A stretch of 64,000 bases of DNA. It comes from Hyperoplus lanceolatus. Its lineage: Eukaryota; Chordata; Actinopteri; Uranoscopiformes; Ammodytidae. Below, piece by piece: positions 21,348 to 32,437 of this stretch. A program made the position numbers and the translations under genes. The number at the start of each line of letters is the position of its first letter. Within the stretch, counting starts at the first letter, position 1. The stretch is taken from positions 20,478,501 to 20,542,500 of the forward strand of contig CM049400.1 in the NCBI GenBank assembly GCA_026929865.2, in the 5' to 3' direction. The notes under the pieces were generated by a model. That model ran no database searches and was not told where the DNA came from. It saw only the letters and a program-made list of their open reading frames with translations.

Positions 21348-22615
21348 CAGGGCCGACGGACTGCGGGGGAAAGTGCGACAGTCACGGGGGGGCCCAAGGC
21401 AGAGGGGGGCCCATCAGGAAAAAAAATATATTATATATATATTTTAAGCTGAATGTAGGGCCCCGATCTTCGAAGGCCCTGAACAATGCCATTCCAAAAA
21501 AAGAAATCATTGACTGGCTCATGATAGGCCCCTGACCCTTGCAAGGAGATCAGGGGCCTGCACATGAATAAAGCATGTGTGCGGGAGAGTAAGCCGGAGC
21601 AAGCCGACATTGAATTGAACTGGTGGCGAAAATAAACGCAGCAATGTTTCTATGGGGATATTTAGCTGTACAGATATAAGTCCTGGCAAAGCTAGAACAG
21701 TTTAAGACTCCACATCACTGTGGCAACACAACCTATCTATCAGCTCAGAAAGCGCAGAGAAAAGTCTGATAAATACATGAGAGTGATGGCCCCTGCAAGT
21801 TTCAGTAAGTTTAAAGAAGTGCCACACTGTTACTGTCTTTGAAATGCATTTAGACATTTTAAGGGGAAAACACATTGTATTTATTATTTCAACTATTGAG
21901 TTATTTGTAGAACAGCATGCTAGTGTAGGCCAACAAGATTTATTTTCTGAATTTTCAATACTGCTTTAGTTTTTTGTTTTAAATTGGGAAAGACATGTTC
22001 CAAAACGACCAATAACCTTTGTATTTAAAAATAAATCAAGAAAGTAGGCTAATAATAACCATTAATGAATTATAGGCTATCGCATCACAGTATGCCTATT
22101 GTCCACAATAATCACAGCCCCCCATCCATAAAGGAACTTTAAAAAGTTGAATTTGCACTTGTTGTGCATACACAAGTGTATGGTCTATTATTTGTATTTA
22201 GTGTGTCTGCATAGCATTGCACCAAAACAGTAGAAGTTTTCTTTAATTGTGTTTTGTACTGTCCGTAAAATTTTACCTGCACATAGCAAACAAAATTGCA
22301 CAACTGTGGTCAGTGTCTGTTGTATTTTTGTATTCAAATAAACAGTTGTTTATTTCTATAGTGCGCATTGGCATCTTTGAGTAAAATACCCCCAACATTT
22401 AACGCGCCGCGCCTCCTGTGACCCTGGGCAGTGACCACCTTGACTTAGAAATGTTCTGGGGGAAACACCGGTAAAAGTAATGATTTGGACATTCCTCAAA
22501 TAAATGTATTGTGGAGTTGTCTGGCTCAGAGAGCCGTGTGTATTGTAAGACCGCCTTTCAGTGGGCCCATCAGGACTTTTTGTATAGGGGCCCAGAATTT
22601 GGTGCTACGCCCCTG
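21348..22615. mobile_element. hAT element with exact 8-bp target duplication
   Basis: CCTGAGAC flanks both ends (21340-21347 and 22616-22623). The element starts CAGGGCCGACGG and ends GCTACGCCCCTG, with GGGCCC-rich subterminal DNA on both sides. Its interior (about 21640-22460) is the uninterrupted counterpart of the block at 7030-12300, including the CAGTGTTT-type end near 22465. It therefore carries an older repeat as cargo or shares its ancestry. No transposase frame is recognised. Confidence 0.88.
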
Positions 22616-22623
22616 CCTGAGAC

Positions 22624-25600
22624 CCTCATCTCATGACTACAACTCATGAACTCTGCTCTGATCTAGCGCCAGGCCTCCAGCCCTGGCATCCTGCCAGCTC
22701 CCAGGCTGTGTCTTACCCTATTGACACATGGATCCCCCGCCCCTCCCCTTTTTCCCCCTTTTGCCTCCAACCTGGACACTTATACTCCCTGCCTTTCTTG
22801 ATTTGATAAAATCAAGTCTTCTCCTGGCGAGGACAGAATTATAGAATCATATTTTTACCTGCAATAATTCAAGCATGGTGAGTCTGATTTGTATTAAACA
22901 TGGTAATGACATGGCTGACACATTACTGTCAGATTTACTTTTGAAAAAAATATAACAATTTCCCTATGCAGTATGTGATATAAACACGATCAGTTTTTTT
23001 CCCCTCATACAAATGGAATAAAGTGGATTTTTGCTTGTATATTTAAGCTGGGGTGGGGTGTGTGTGTGGGGGGGAGGTCATAGAAAAGCTGGTTTTGAAT
23101 CCAGCAAATTTTTTCAGGGTATAGAGCATGCTCTTTATGGAGGCGGGGGCTGAAGTGGAGGGGGCTTTCCATTCTGAACAAAGCACAAGCATCCATACAG
23201 TCTAGGTGGAGGGTAAAAAAGAGTGAAAAGATTCACAACCTCTGCAGCTTTAAGAAGTTTGCACACTTGAGCAGCTGGCAGCGGGCCACTTGGCCAACAT
23301 AAACAGCCCTAATCCTTTTTCCAAGGAGCTTTCAACACTCATCTCTCTGGCACATTGGCCACTGACTCTCTCTCCCTCTCTATCTCTCCCTCCCTCTATC
23401 TCTCTCTCTCCCTCCCTCTCTCTCTGACATTCCTGCCTGTATGCAGTTCTGCAGAGATGCCCCAGGAGGCGCTGTGGCCCTAGCAATGGAAATGTTGTGG
23501 GGTTTATGCTGTTGATCATTATTCACTGCTAAGGTATGTGCCTTCCTTTGAATTTCCCCTGAAGCTAAACAGGTCTCAGTTTTCACTCTTCCTTGGTTCG
23601 AATGTAGGCTTAGTTTCATAATGTCAGGTTGACCTGAAACCCACAGAAGTATGGCTTGTTCATGAAATTGGTGTTGACAAAAGTAAACTGGAAACTTTCA
23701 TATGGTTTCTATTCTTCAATCCCAGACACCCTCTCTTTTCCAGATCTGCTTTTTAGTGAAATGTTAACAGTGCTTTTTTTAGGCTTGATTCCACTTTAAA
23801 TGCCAAATACAAACTCATGGATTAGAATTATAACTTAAATATTCAGTCTAACATAAATATTAAAGTTCATTATATACATTTGTTAAATTAAAACAAGTCA
23901 AACGTATAAACAAAAATGCAATCTACAGGATCACTGTGAGGCTGAGGTCTGTTTCTGTGGGGGCAGGGAGACCCAGGGTTTTGATTTCCCTTGCTCCCGG
24001 GGGGATTTGGCAGACACAGGGTAATTTGTAGTGAAATTTCCAGCACAGTTTGTTTTGCAGGTGGCTGAGAAAGAAGGCAGGGTGTGGTGGGGAATGAGAG
24101 AGGCAATTTGCTGTCTGTGGGCTGTGAATGTGTGTATTGTTGCACAGCAGTAGGCTTAGTGTTTAGTGCCGGTATGTGCTATGGCCAGGGCTGGATTTAT
24201 GGAAGGGAGGCAGAAGTAGACATACTCACAGCCAAACCAAAGCCACAATTTAGGCATATGTGTTTGTATAGTAAAAATGCTTTCTATAACCTTTTTCTAT
24301 TAGTGATTTTACCGATTTTAGTAATATTTTTAACAGCAAGGTTGAGAGTACCTATACAACTTTCATTGTCTGGGGGGAAAAACTGTCTGCAAAAATAAGT
24401 TACCCTGTTATGGGCACCTAAAGACAATGTAAGTTTGTCGGTTTTCCAAAAAATGAGGAACAAAACTTTTTCAATCTGTGAAAGAGCTCACATGACAAGG
24501 CAACATGAGTATTAGAAGGTTCTTGCCAGAAGACGTTTCAGTCTCACAGGCATCGGAGTGGATTCAATTAAAAACTCTTCTCTTTGAATCCCCGGCCAGG
24601 ATTTCAATGTATAAATCCATGCCAGATGTTGCAGCGCCACTTGAAGAACACACAAGGTGTCAAGGAGAGGACTCAGATCGCATGAATTGTTTTATTTCCA
24701 GCAAGTCTTTTACCAAACGTTAATGAGTGTGGCGTCTAAAAAAATCTTAAGATAAACACATTTTATGTAGGCTACTATCAAGATATTTGATCCCTTTTTT
24801 AAATGCAGGGCACTTTTTAGGTGCAGAAGAATATGTTGGCTATTGTATGCAGGCTGTCTGTTTATCCCTTCAGTCTGACTGTTTGAGTGAGGGATCATAT
24901 GACACAGCTGGCTGGAGAATGTGATGTTCTGTCAGTCATATTCCTGCAGAGGCGGCTGTTTATCTTTCGCCCCCGCTGTGGAGGAACCAATTGTGTAGCA
25001 CCTGTTTTACATTCCACCCAAAGTCTGAGGGGTCTCCACTCAGGGGGACTGTCTTTTCAAAGACCACAGATAGAGTATATTAAAAAGGAAAAGTCAAATA
25101 GACATCCATTATTGTTGTCTCTTCAATCTGCACAACAAACCCTTACACATCAAGTGCGTATCAGCCAAACAAACCGCACAATAAACAAAAAATAATTAGT
25201 GTTTACACACTATTTAGAGATAAATGTGTTTATATGGACATGTTAGAATAATTATTTGAAGAATGGAACATAACTATAAATTTAGCATAACTATAAATTT
25301 AGCAAGAACATTTATATCGAAAAATATAGTCAGTAGTGGCTGCTCAACTCAGAATGTTGATGGGAAGCTAAATCAATTATAAAGTAAAGACCTCAGATTT
25401 AAATTATAGTATTTGATGTATTGTAGTTAAAACATGAATAGGACATTTCATGATATGTAGAAGAAATTTTTAAAGATGTGTTTACTAAATGATGCTCAAT
25501 TAGAAATGTCACACAATAGGCAATATGGCAATAGTAGAGGCGACCATCAATCATTAAGTAAACACTATAAAGAAATTAAGAAAATGATCAAAATTGGAAA

Positions 25601-26635
25601 CAGTAAAAAAATCGTTTTTTCTTGCATTCAAACTTGTGACTGAAATCATCTAACACGTCAGTCAGCCTGTATTTTAGCACATGCTGAAGATAAGTGCAGC
25701 CGGTTTGCTGTGCTCCTCATTTCCCAATCCAGTCACATAAAAATACTTATAAGCACCTTTTATTTAAGTCTGAAACTACATTAGTTCATATTCACTTATT
25801 GTTGCTTAAACCCTTCTTCTATATTTTTCTACCACTGTGCTGGCATTCTAGATGTTTTCCTGCAGTGACTGCACTGATACTACTGATGCACTCAGAAAAT
25901 AGCACATAGTACCAATTCATAACAAACGTATCATGCTGTAGTTTTTTTTGTTACAAGTATTACTTACAATATATAAATAAATATGGTGTGGGATTCTACT
26001 CAAATATATAGCATACATTTAATCTTCTGTGGATAGTATGTTAGACTTTTGAAAGAAAGGAAGTAAACTTTATTTTGGTAGAATTGGTTTAAGAAAAATT
26101 CACATTATTGTTGCTGTTTGTCAGTTTAGATAACAGCTAAAAAAGTCTTACTGTATCTTATTTTAAATGGAGTTGTTGAGTTCATGGGCTTTCGCCGATA
26201 AACTCACAATCCATTGTGTAAAGGACAATGTGAAATGCTGGCAGGAAAAAGGAATCCACTGAGACAGGCATGGATGAGGAGAGAATAATGGGTTGGACAT
26301 GCTTCTCTAAACCACTGGATGCAACTCAACCGAGCACCTGCTTTCCTCTACGGAGCACAACAAGACACAAACAAAAGGCTCAATATGCACTCGCAGAACT
26401 CAGTACTCAGATAGCATATCACACCTGCAGTTATGATTAAATTAACCCCTTATCTGCAACCTCTGGATACATGCCTCAGAACCGTCTGCGGGATTCACTT
26501 GCAGAAGCCTTTTATTGTAAACGAGGCAAACATTCTCAGTAGAAGGGGGGGGGGGGGGGGGGGGGACTTAACAGTTTGTTGGGAACCATGAAACCATAAA
26601 AGGAGCTGAATGCAAGACTAATCCGAAATAAATAT
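22624..26635. other. Mostly unique DNA with low-complexity tracts
   Basis: A pyrimidine (CT/CCCT) tract lies at 23367-23426, and a GT/G-rich patch at 23050-23080. A run of 21 G at 26545-26565 is listed separately. Small frames such as 24084-24398 show no domain. A weak hAT-like phrase (CCAGGGCTGGATTTATGG) occurs near 24184. No exon can be supported. Confidence 0.5.
26545..26565. repeat. Homopolymer of 21 G
   Basis: An uninterrupted G run flanked by AGAA and ACTTAA. Such runs form G-quadruplexes, and their length is often uncertain in assemblies. Confidence 0.95.
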
Positions 26636-26792
26636 TTAAAGGCATACTCAGTGATTGTAATCGAGAACACTTTTTGTCAAAATCAATCTGCAACGTTTCG
26701 GGGAACAGCTCTGACCGACCACTTGCTCTGAGCGTCCAATATTGCCTCAGTTAGTATAAATATAAACAAACATTCGCTTACCCCACCTTTAA
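26636..26792. mobile_element. Small TTAA-flanked MITE, weak
   Basis: TTAAAGGCATACTCAGTGAT at the left and CCCCACCTTTAA at the right are roughly inverted, both ending in TTAA. The ends resemble the MITE at 60602-60895 (TTAAAG, then GTCAGCGA/GTCAGTGA). The inverted repeat is short and diverged. Confidence 0.4.
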
Positions 26793-26979
26793 AGTGCAGT
26801 GTGTAAAGGGAATTGGCTTTTTCAGAACAATATTGTTAGAAATTTTCTTTATGTATTTATTATGTATGTTTTGATTAGTGTATAATCAATTGAAAATGTA
26901 AGATTTTGTTTATTACCTTGAAATGAGAATTGTTTATATAACTCAGACAAATTAAATGGCCTTATGTGTTGTTTTTTAT

Positions 26980-27217
26980 ATATATCAGTGATTCTTGAGA
27001 ACCGGGACAAAAGGCCATCTTCCATATGTAACTACTGTTATGTTTAAAACTAAAAATATTTAAAATTGTAGATGTTATTAAAAAAAAAAGCTGGGAGGTT
27101 GTGTCAAAGCTTAGCTCAGTAGCTTAGTATATGTTGGATACGATACATACATGTAATTTAATTTGCCATAACATTGCACCCTGTTTTGTCCCACTTCTCA
27201 AGAATCACTGATATATA
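26980..27217. mobile_element. MITE of about 240 bp with TA-type ends
   Basis: TATATCAGTGATTCTTGAGAA at the left and TTCTCAAGAATCACTGATATA at the right are a perfect inverted pair. It extends inward with two mismatches to GGGACAAAA and TTTTGTCCC. It is non-coding, and the flanking TA suggests Tc1/mariner-type integration. It directly abuts the Tc1 element at 27218. Confidence 0.8.
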
Positions 27218-27792
27218 CAGTATCTCACAAAAGTGAGTACACCCCTCACATTTCTTCACATTTTTCTTTATATCTTTCCATGGGACAACATTGAAGAAAT
27301 GACACTTTGATACAATGTAAAGTAGTCAGTGTACAGCTTGTATAACAGTGTAAATTTACTGTCCCCTCAAAATAACTCGACACACAGCCATTAATGTCTA
27401 AACTGCTGGCAACAAAAGTGAGTACACCCCTTAGAAAAAATGTACAAATCGGGCCCAAAGTGTAAATATTTTGTGTGGCCACCATTATTTTCTATCACTG
27501 CCTTAACCCTCTTGGGCATGTAGTTCACTAGAGCTTCACAGGTTGCAACTGGAACCCTCTTCCACCCATTTATGACAGCATCACAGAGCTGGTGGGTATT
27601 AAAGACCTTGCGCTCCTCCAACTTCTGTTTGAGGATGCCCCAAAGATGCTCAATAGGGTTTAGGTCTGGAGACATGCTTGGCCAGGCCATAACCTTTACC
27701 CTCAGCTTTTTAGCAAGCCACTGGTCGTCTTGGAGGTGTGTTTGGGGTCGTTATCATGTTGCAATACCACCCTGCGGCCCAGTTTACGAAGG
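27218..27792. repeat. Left arm of the Tc1 inverted duplication
   Basis: On the minus strand this arm encodes a transposase C-terminus with MAWPSMSPDLNPIEHLWGIL, which contains the catalytic glutamate of the DD34E triad, open for 99 codons (27391-27690). This copy is better preserved than the one in the right arm. Upstream the HDNDPKHTS motif (second aspartate) is present but in another frame. Confidence 0.9.
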
Positions 27793-28625
27793 TTGAGTGC
27801 ACATGGTCAGCGTCGTACACAGAGGTTGGCTTTGGAAAATAGACGTATGAGTGCTGCCAGCATTGCTGAAGGGCTTGAAGGGGTGGGGGGTCAACCTGTC
27901 AGTGCTCAGACCATACGCCGCACTCTGCATCATACTGGTCTGCATGGCTGTCATCCCAGAAGGAAGCCTATTCTAAAGATGATGCACAAGAAACCCCACA
28001 AAAAGTTTGCTGAAGACAAACAGACTACGGACATGGATTACTGCAACCATGTCCTGTGGTCTGATGAGACCAAAATACATTTATTTGGTTCAGATGGTGT
28101 TAAGAGTGTGGAGCGGCAACCAGGTGAGGAGTACAAAGACAAGTGTGTCTTGCCTAGAGTCAAGCATGGTGGTTGGAGTGTCATGGTCTGGGGCTGCATG
28201 AGTGCTGCCAGCACTGGGGATCTACAGTTCATTGAATTCTAACATGTACTGTGACATACTGAAGCAGAGCATGATCCCCTCCCTTCATAAACTGGGCCGC
28301 AGGGCAGTACTGCAACATGATAACGACCCCAAACACACCTCCGAATGACCACTGGCTTGCTAAAGAAGCTGAGGGTAAAGGTTATGGACTGGCCAAGCAT
28401 GTCTCCAGTCTTAAACCCTATTGAGCATCTTTTGGGCATCCTCAAACGGGAGATGGAGGAGCGCAAGGACTCTAATATCCACCAGCTCCTTGATGTCGTC
28501 ATGAATGGGTAGAAGAGGGTTCCAGTTGCAACCTGTGAAGCTCTAGTGAACTGCATGCCCAAGAGGGTTAAGGCAGTGATAGAAAATAATGATGGCAAAA
28601 CAAAATATTGACACTTTGGGCCCAA
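27793..28625 (+). pseudogene. Tc1 transposase, N-terminus missing and C-terminus broken
   Basis: A frame open to 28242 carries part of the second helix-turn-helix (TQRLALENRRMSAASIAEGL), the arginine-rich linker (CHPRRKP), and the first catalytic aspartate in HVLWSDETKIHLFG. The conserved GGWSVMVWGCM block follows. After 28242 the frame shifts: DNDPKHTS (second aspartate) is near 28318 and SPVLNPIEHLLGIL (glutamate) near 28412, with an in-frame TAG at about 28509 and a TGA at about 28608. The family protein is about 340 residues; here the first helix-turn-helix is absent. It cannot make an active enzyme. Confidence 0.9.
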
Positions 28626-28856
28626 TTTGGAAATTTTTTCTTAGGGGTGTACTCACTTTTGTTGCCAACACTTTAGACATTAATGGCTGTGTGTCGAGTT
28701 ATTTTGAGGGGACAGTAACTTTACACTGTTATACAAGCTGTACACTGACTACTTTACATTGTATCAAAGTGTCATTTATTCAGTGTTGTCGCATGGAAAG
28801 ATATAATGAAATATTTGAAGAAATGTTAGGGGTGTACTCACTTTTGTGAGATACTG
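28282..28856. repeat. Right arm of the Tc1 inverted duplication
   Basis: This is the original right end of the element, equal in length (575) to the left arm. It differs by scattered substitutions, including two nonsense changes in the transposase frame not seen in the left arm. Confidence 0.9.
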
Positions 28857-29734
28857 TATGTATATTCTGCATCTCAGGTGTCAGCTGGAAATGCAGCTGT
28901 GCGAAGACGGAGAATAAGTACTATCGTATAAATAACTAAATGCATCTTCACCTCATCACTTGATATTGTGGAAATACTTGAGGCAGTGGTGGATGCTGCC
29001 ATCCTTAGTTACTTGTCCTTGAAGGCCACCGTAGCTCCTGTAAATTCTCTGAACAAGATAGAGACCAATTTTAAACTGGTAGAGATGGAATGTTGCAATC
29101 TAGAACTTTCAACGCAAGATGAAGCCAAAATATGCCTTTATTACACACTACACCTTTGAATTCACAAGCCCATTACAAAAGATAATCAGGTGTAAATTGG
29201 TTGAAAATAGTGAAATTCTTGGATTTTTCTCTTCCACTCACTTGCAGGTGCTGGAATGAAACTGTTTAAACTCATGGGCTTTTAAATAACCAGCCCAAGA
29301 GAGTTTTTTGTTCTTCTATTTTCTGCGTTTGAGACATTCTCAAGGCCTTTAGACAAAATCAGACCTCTTGATCTAAGCTGCAGGACTGTTTGCAAAACAG
29401 CTGTGTCAGGCCAGGTGCAGTCCGCTCATTTCTCCAGACTCAGGCACAATTTATGCCATAATTCCTGGCACTATTATTCGTAGCTCCCCACTGCCAGATG
29501 AACACCATTAAAACTGGAAGGGTTTTAAACTCGAACTGGAATGTCCCCGTCACACAGGATTCCTGTTATAAACATACGTTTCTCGTTCTGTGGTTTTATT
29601 TCACGCAATGGCTTTTGGAAAAAAATTGTGAAGCAAACAGGGAGGATAATGCCAGTGTTTTTTGTTTGTTTTTAAGATAATTTTTGGCCATTTTTGCTTT
29701 ATAGACATATTCTTAAAAAGACAGTTGAAATGGG

Positions 29735-29842
29735 GAGGACATGCAGAGAACCGACCATGGGTCAGATTCGAACCGGGTCTGCTGCGAAGTGGACCGAGCC
29801 TCTAGGGGGAAGCTCTTACCACTATACCACGAGCGCTCCCCA
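29735..29842 (-). mobile_element. tRNA-derived SINE, 5' part
   Basis: Read on the minus strand, GGAGCGCTCGTGGTATAGTG carries an RNA polymerase III A box (TGGTATAGTGG), and GGTTCGAATCTGACCC is a B box. The body continues TGGTCGGTTCTCTGCATGTC, the same tail start as the copy at 42005-42150. The 3' part is missing. Confidence 0.75.
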
Positions 29843-29948
29843 ATAATGCTAATGTTTAATGTTTTGAAATTCCTCCTCTGACACCACCGTCATTTAAGCC
29901 ACATCAAAACAACAGATTTTGTAACAACAAATGGAACAATATATTTAA

Positions 29949-30049
<101 letters not shown>

Positions 30050-31716
30050 AAAAACAAAATTACAGTAATTATGCTAGGAGACAAACAAGCACCCCAGCAC
30101 CCCAGCTGTACACCCAATGCAGCAATTTGTTTGCAAGCTGACATGGTTAATGAGAACCACTTGCTGCTGGACTCAACATTTTGTCAGGGACTGGAGTTTG
30201 CTGGGCTTAACACTCATGCTCATCCCTCTGAGAAACTTGAAAAACATTCACTGAACGTCACGCTGAGAGAAGGGAAATTTCCTGCTATTCCCAGATGTTC
30301 CCATGCAGATGGTCTCAGAGTCTGTCAAAGGAAAATGTTATTTGCTTGTGAAAAGTGCACTCCTGCTTGCTGTCGCTCACGCATCCACGCAAAAGTTAGT
30401 GTATAAATAAGAGATACAAGTAGTAAATAAAGGGTTTTTCAATGAGTGCCAGGGCCGGCCCTGACCAATTTGGCGCCCTAGGCAAGATTTTAGCTGGCGC
30501 CCCCAGTGCATTGCAGTCAGGTCCACCACTGGTCATACACTCACACAGAACTGGATAGCTTTGTCTTTGACATTTCATTTTATTTTAGATAGAAAATAAC
30601 CCACAACATAAAAAACCATATTACAAAACAAGTGACATAACATTAAAAAATTAATACAATATTACGATTTGCACAAAAAAATGCAGACGTTAACATTTAA
30701 AATTATAATCTATTACAAGTATAGTTTCAATAAATCATAACTTTGCATTGAATATAATTCCACACAAAAGCTATATTACAAAATTAAATGACAGAGACCT
30801 CTGATTTGTACTGCTATTTAACTTGATTCCAACAGAGAGCTGTGTACATTTAGATGTTAAGACCTCATCTTCATATCTCAACAAGCTCACCTCACCTTGC
30901 TACAGCCTGACTACTCTTGCCTTTGGGTCTATTGGTGAAGCCTTTATTCCTCATGTTGCATCACTGGGCTGTGCTGAGGTGGAGAAGATGTCTGCAGGAC
31001 AGGTGGCTCAAAGTATTTCAAATGAAAACCTGAAGAGAAAAGAGAAGTATACATGTTGTTATATTATCTATATTAATACATGGTGAAAAGCTTTAAAATG
31101 GAAATTAGATAAGATTAAACTCTTGTCATTAAAATGAAATGCAGTTTAGCATCCAACCAGAGTGAAGAGAAGCAGTAACTAATGGAAAGCTATAGGCCTA
31201 GGTAAGGTACAATCAAACGGAAAAGTTTGCTCCTGCTTTTTATTAAATCAGGATCAAGCCTTCTGATGATATCTCATGGCTTTATGTATAGCACTTTGAT
31301 TTACCTTGTGTTGAAAAGTGCCTCACAAATAAACTTGACTTGCCTCAAGTATGCAATATTAACAGTTATTATACTGTGTACTTTTAACACTGATGTAAAC
31401 TAACACAATAAACCCAAGGTTGACAACCATTAATTATAGTGGAAAAGGAATAGCTTTCTAATAACCATTACAAGCAGTGCAAACTTTGGCAAATTATGAC
31501 AGGGGACAGTAGGCTACATGAAAAATATTTCTAAATGCCTCTGATGAATTTAAGCTGGGAGTAACGTTACCCATCTTTCAAAAGTAAGCTAGCAAGTTAA
31601 CACACTGCTCCTACAACGGCTAAAACAATGCAGCACACTATTCATTCATCACATTAACGTCACTGTAGGCCTACCTCTGTCTTTGTCACGTTTTTCCTCC
31701 TCTACTTTTCCTTTTC

Positions 31717-32072
31717 AGTCTTCCCTCGGCACGAGAGAGCTTTTGTCATTTTGACATGGTGTGCGCTCTTTTTTTCCGGTTCCGACCGGTGAAGTTACCG
31801 TTCAGATACCTGGCTGATCGCCAGAAATCTGGAAAAGTCTATCGGAGGAGAGGGGGGCGCTTCAATTTTTTGTATAGTTTGTCTATCCTCAGTAGTTGTC
31901 ATATTTTAAGCTTAACTCATATTTTGAAATTATAGTATTAACAGTATTAGTAAAAAAAAAAAAAATAAAGTTTTGGTAGCCCATTTCTTCTTTTTTTTTC
32001 GTAGCGGCGCCCCCTGCGGATGGATGCGCCCCTAGCATTTGCCTATACTGCCTATGCCCAGGGCCGGGCCTG
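31717..32072. repeat. First copy of the 356-bp terminal duplication
   Basis: It starts AGTCTTCCCTCGGCACGAGA and ends with a complete hAT right terminus (GGGCCGGGCCTG at 32061-32072). The second copy starts at once. Confidence 0.93.
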
Positions 32073-32429
32073 AGTCTTCCCTCGGCACGAGAGAGCTTTT
32101 GTCATTTTGACATGGTGTGCGCTCTTTTTTTCCGGTTCCGACCGGTGAAGTTACCGTTCAGATACCTGGCTGATCGCCAGAAATCTGGAAAAGTCTATCG
32201 GAGGAGAGGGGGGCGCTTAAATTTTTTGTATAGTTTGTCTATCCTCAGTAGTTGTCATATTTTAAGCTTAACTCATATTTTGAAATTATAGTATTAACAG
32301 TATTAGTAAAAAAAAAAAAAAAAAAAGTTTTGGTAGCCCATTTCTTCTTTTTTTTTCGTAGCGGCGCCCCCTGCGGATGGATGCGCCCCTAGCATTTGCC
32401 TATACTGCCTATGCCCAGGGCCGGGCCTG
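32073..32429. repeat. Second copy of the 356-bp terminal duplication
   Basis: Nearly identical to the first copy. I see one substitution (CTTCAATTT against CTTAAATTT) and a changed poly-A tract. It ends at the true element boundary next to the target duplication. Confidence 0.93.
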
Positions 32430-32437
32430 ATGAGTGC

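Larger units (their letters stand above)
27218..28856 (+). mobile_element. Rearranged Tc1-like element with 575-bp inverted arms
   Basis: The ends CAGTATCTCACAAAAGTGAG and its complement are flanked by TA on both sides (27216-27217 and 28857-28858). The terminal repeats are of the roughly 210-bp IR/DR type, with an inner copy of AAAAGTGAGTACACCCCT at about 27415-27432 and its complement at about 28643-28660. However, inverted identity does not stop there. Bases 27218-27792 match the complement of 28282-28856 with scattered substitutions, so the left end is an inverted copy of the right end including transposase C-terminal code. The original left end and the N-terminal code of the transposase are gone. 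Confidence 0.92.
26789..29150. repeat. Dispersed fish repeat, split by the MITE and Tc1 insertions (pieces 26789-26980 and 28859-29150)
   Basis: The left piece starts TTAAAGTGCAGTGTGTAAAGG and runs into TAGTGTATAATCAATTGAAA. The right piece has CTTCACCTCATCACTTGATAT and GAGGCAGTGGTGGATGCTGCC. Both pieces match, in the opposite orientation, the uninterrupted copy at 54490-54903. So this was one element that was later interrupted. It is non-coding; the frame at 28968-29159 lies within it. Confidence 0.65.
30450..32429. mobile_element. hAT element with exact target duplication and a duplicated right end
   Basis: ATGAGTGC flanks both sides (30442-30449 and 32430-32437). The left end starts CAGGGCCGGCCCTGACC and the right ends GCCCAGGGCCGGGCCTG. 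Inside, the last roughly 356 bp occur twice in direct tandem. No transposase is recognised; the frame at 30823-31086 shows no domain, so the copy is non-autonomous. Confidence 0.9.
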
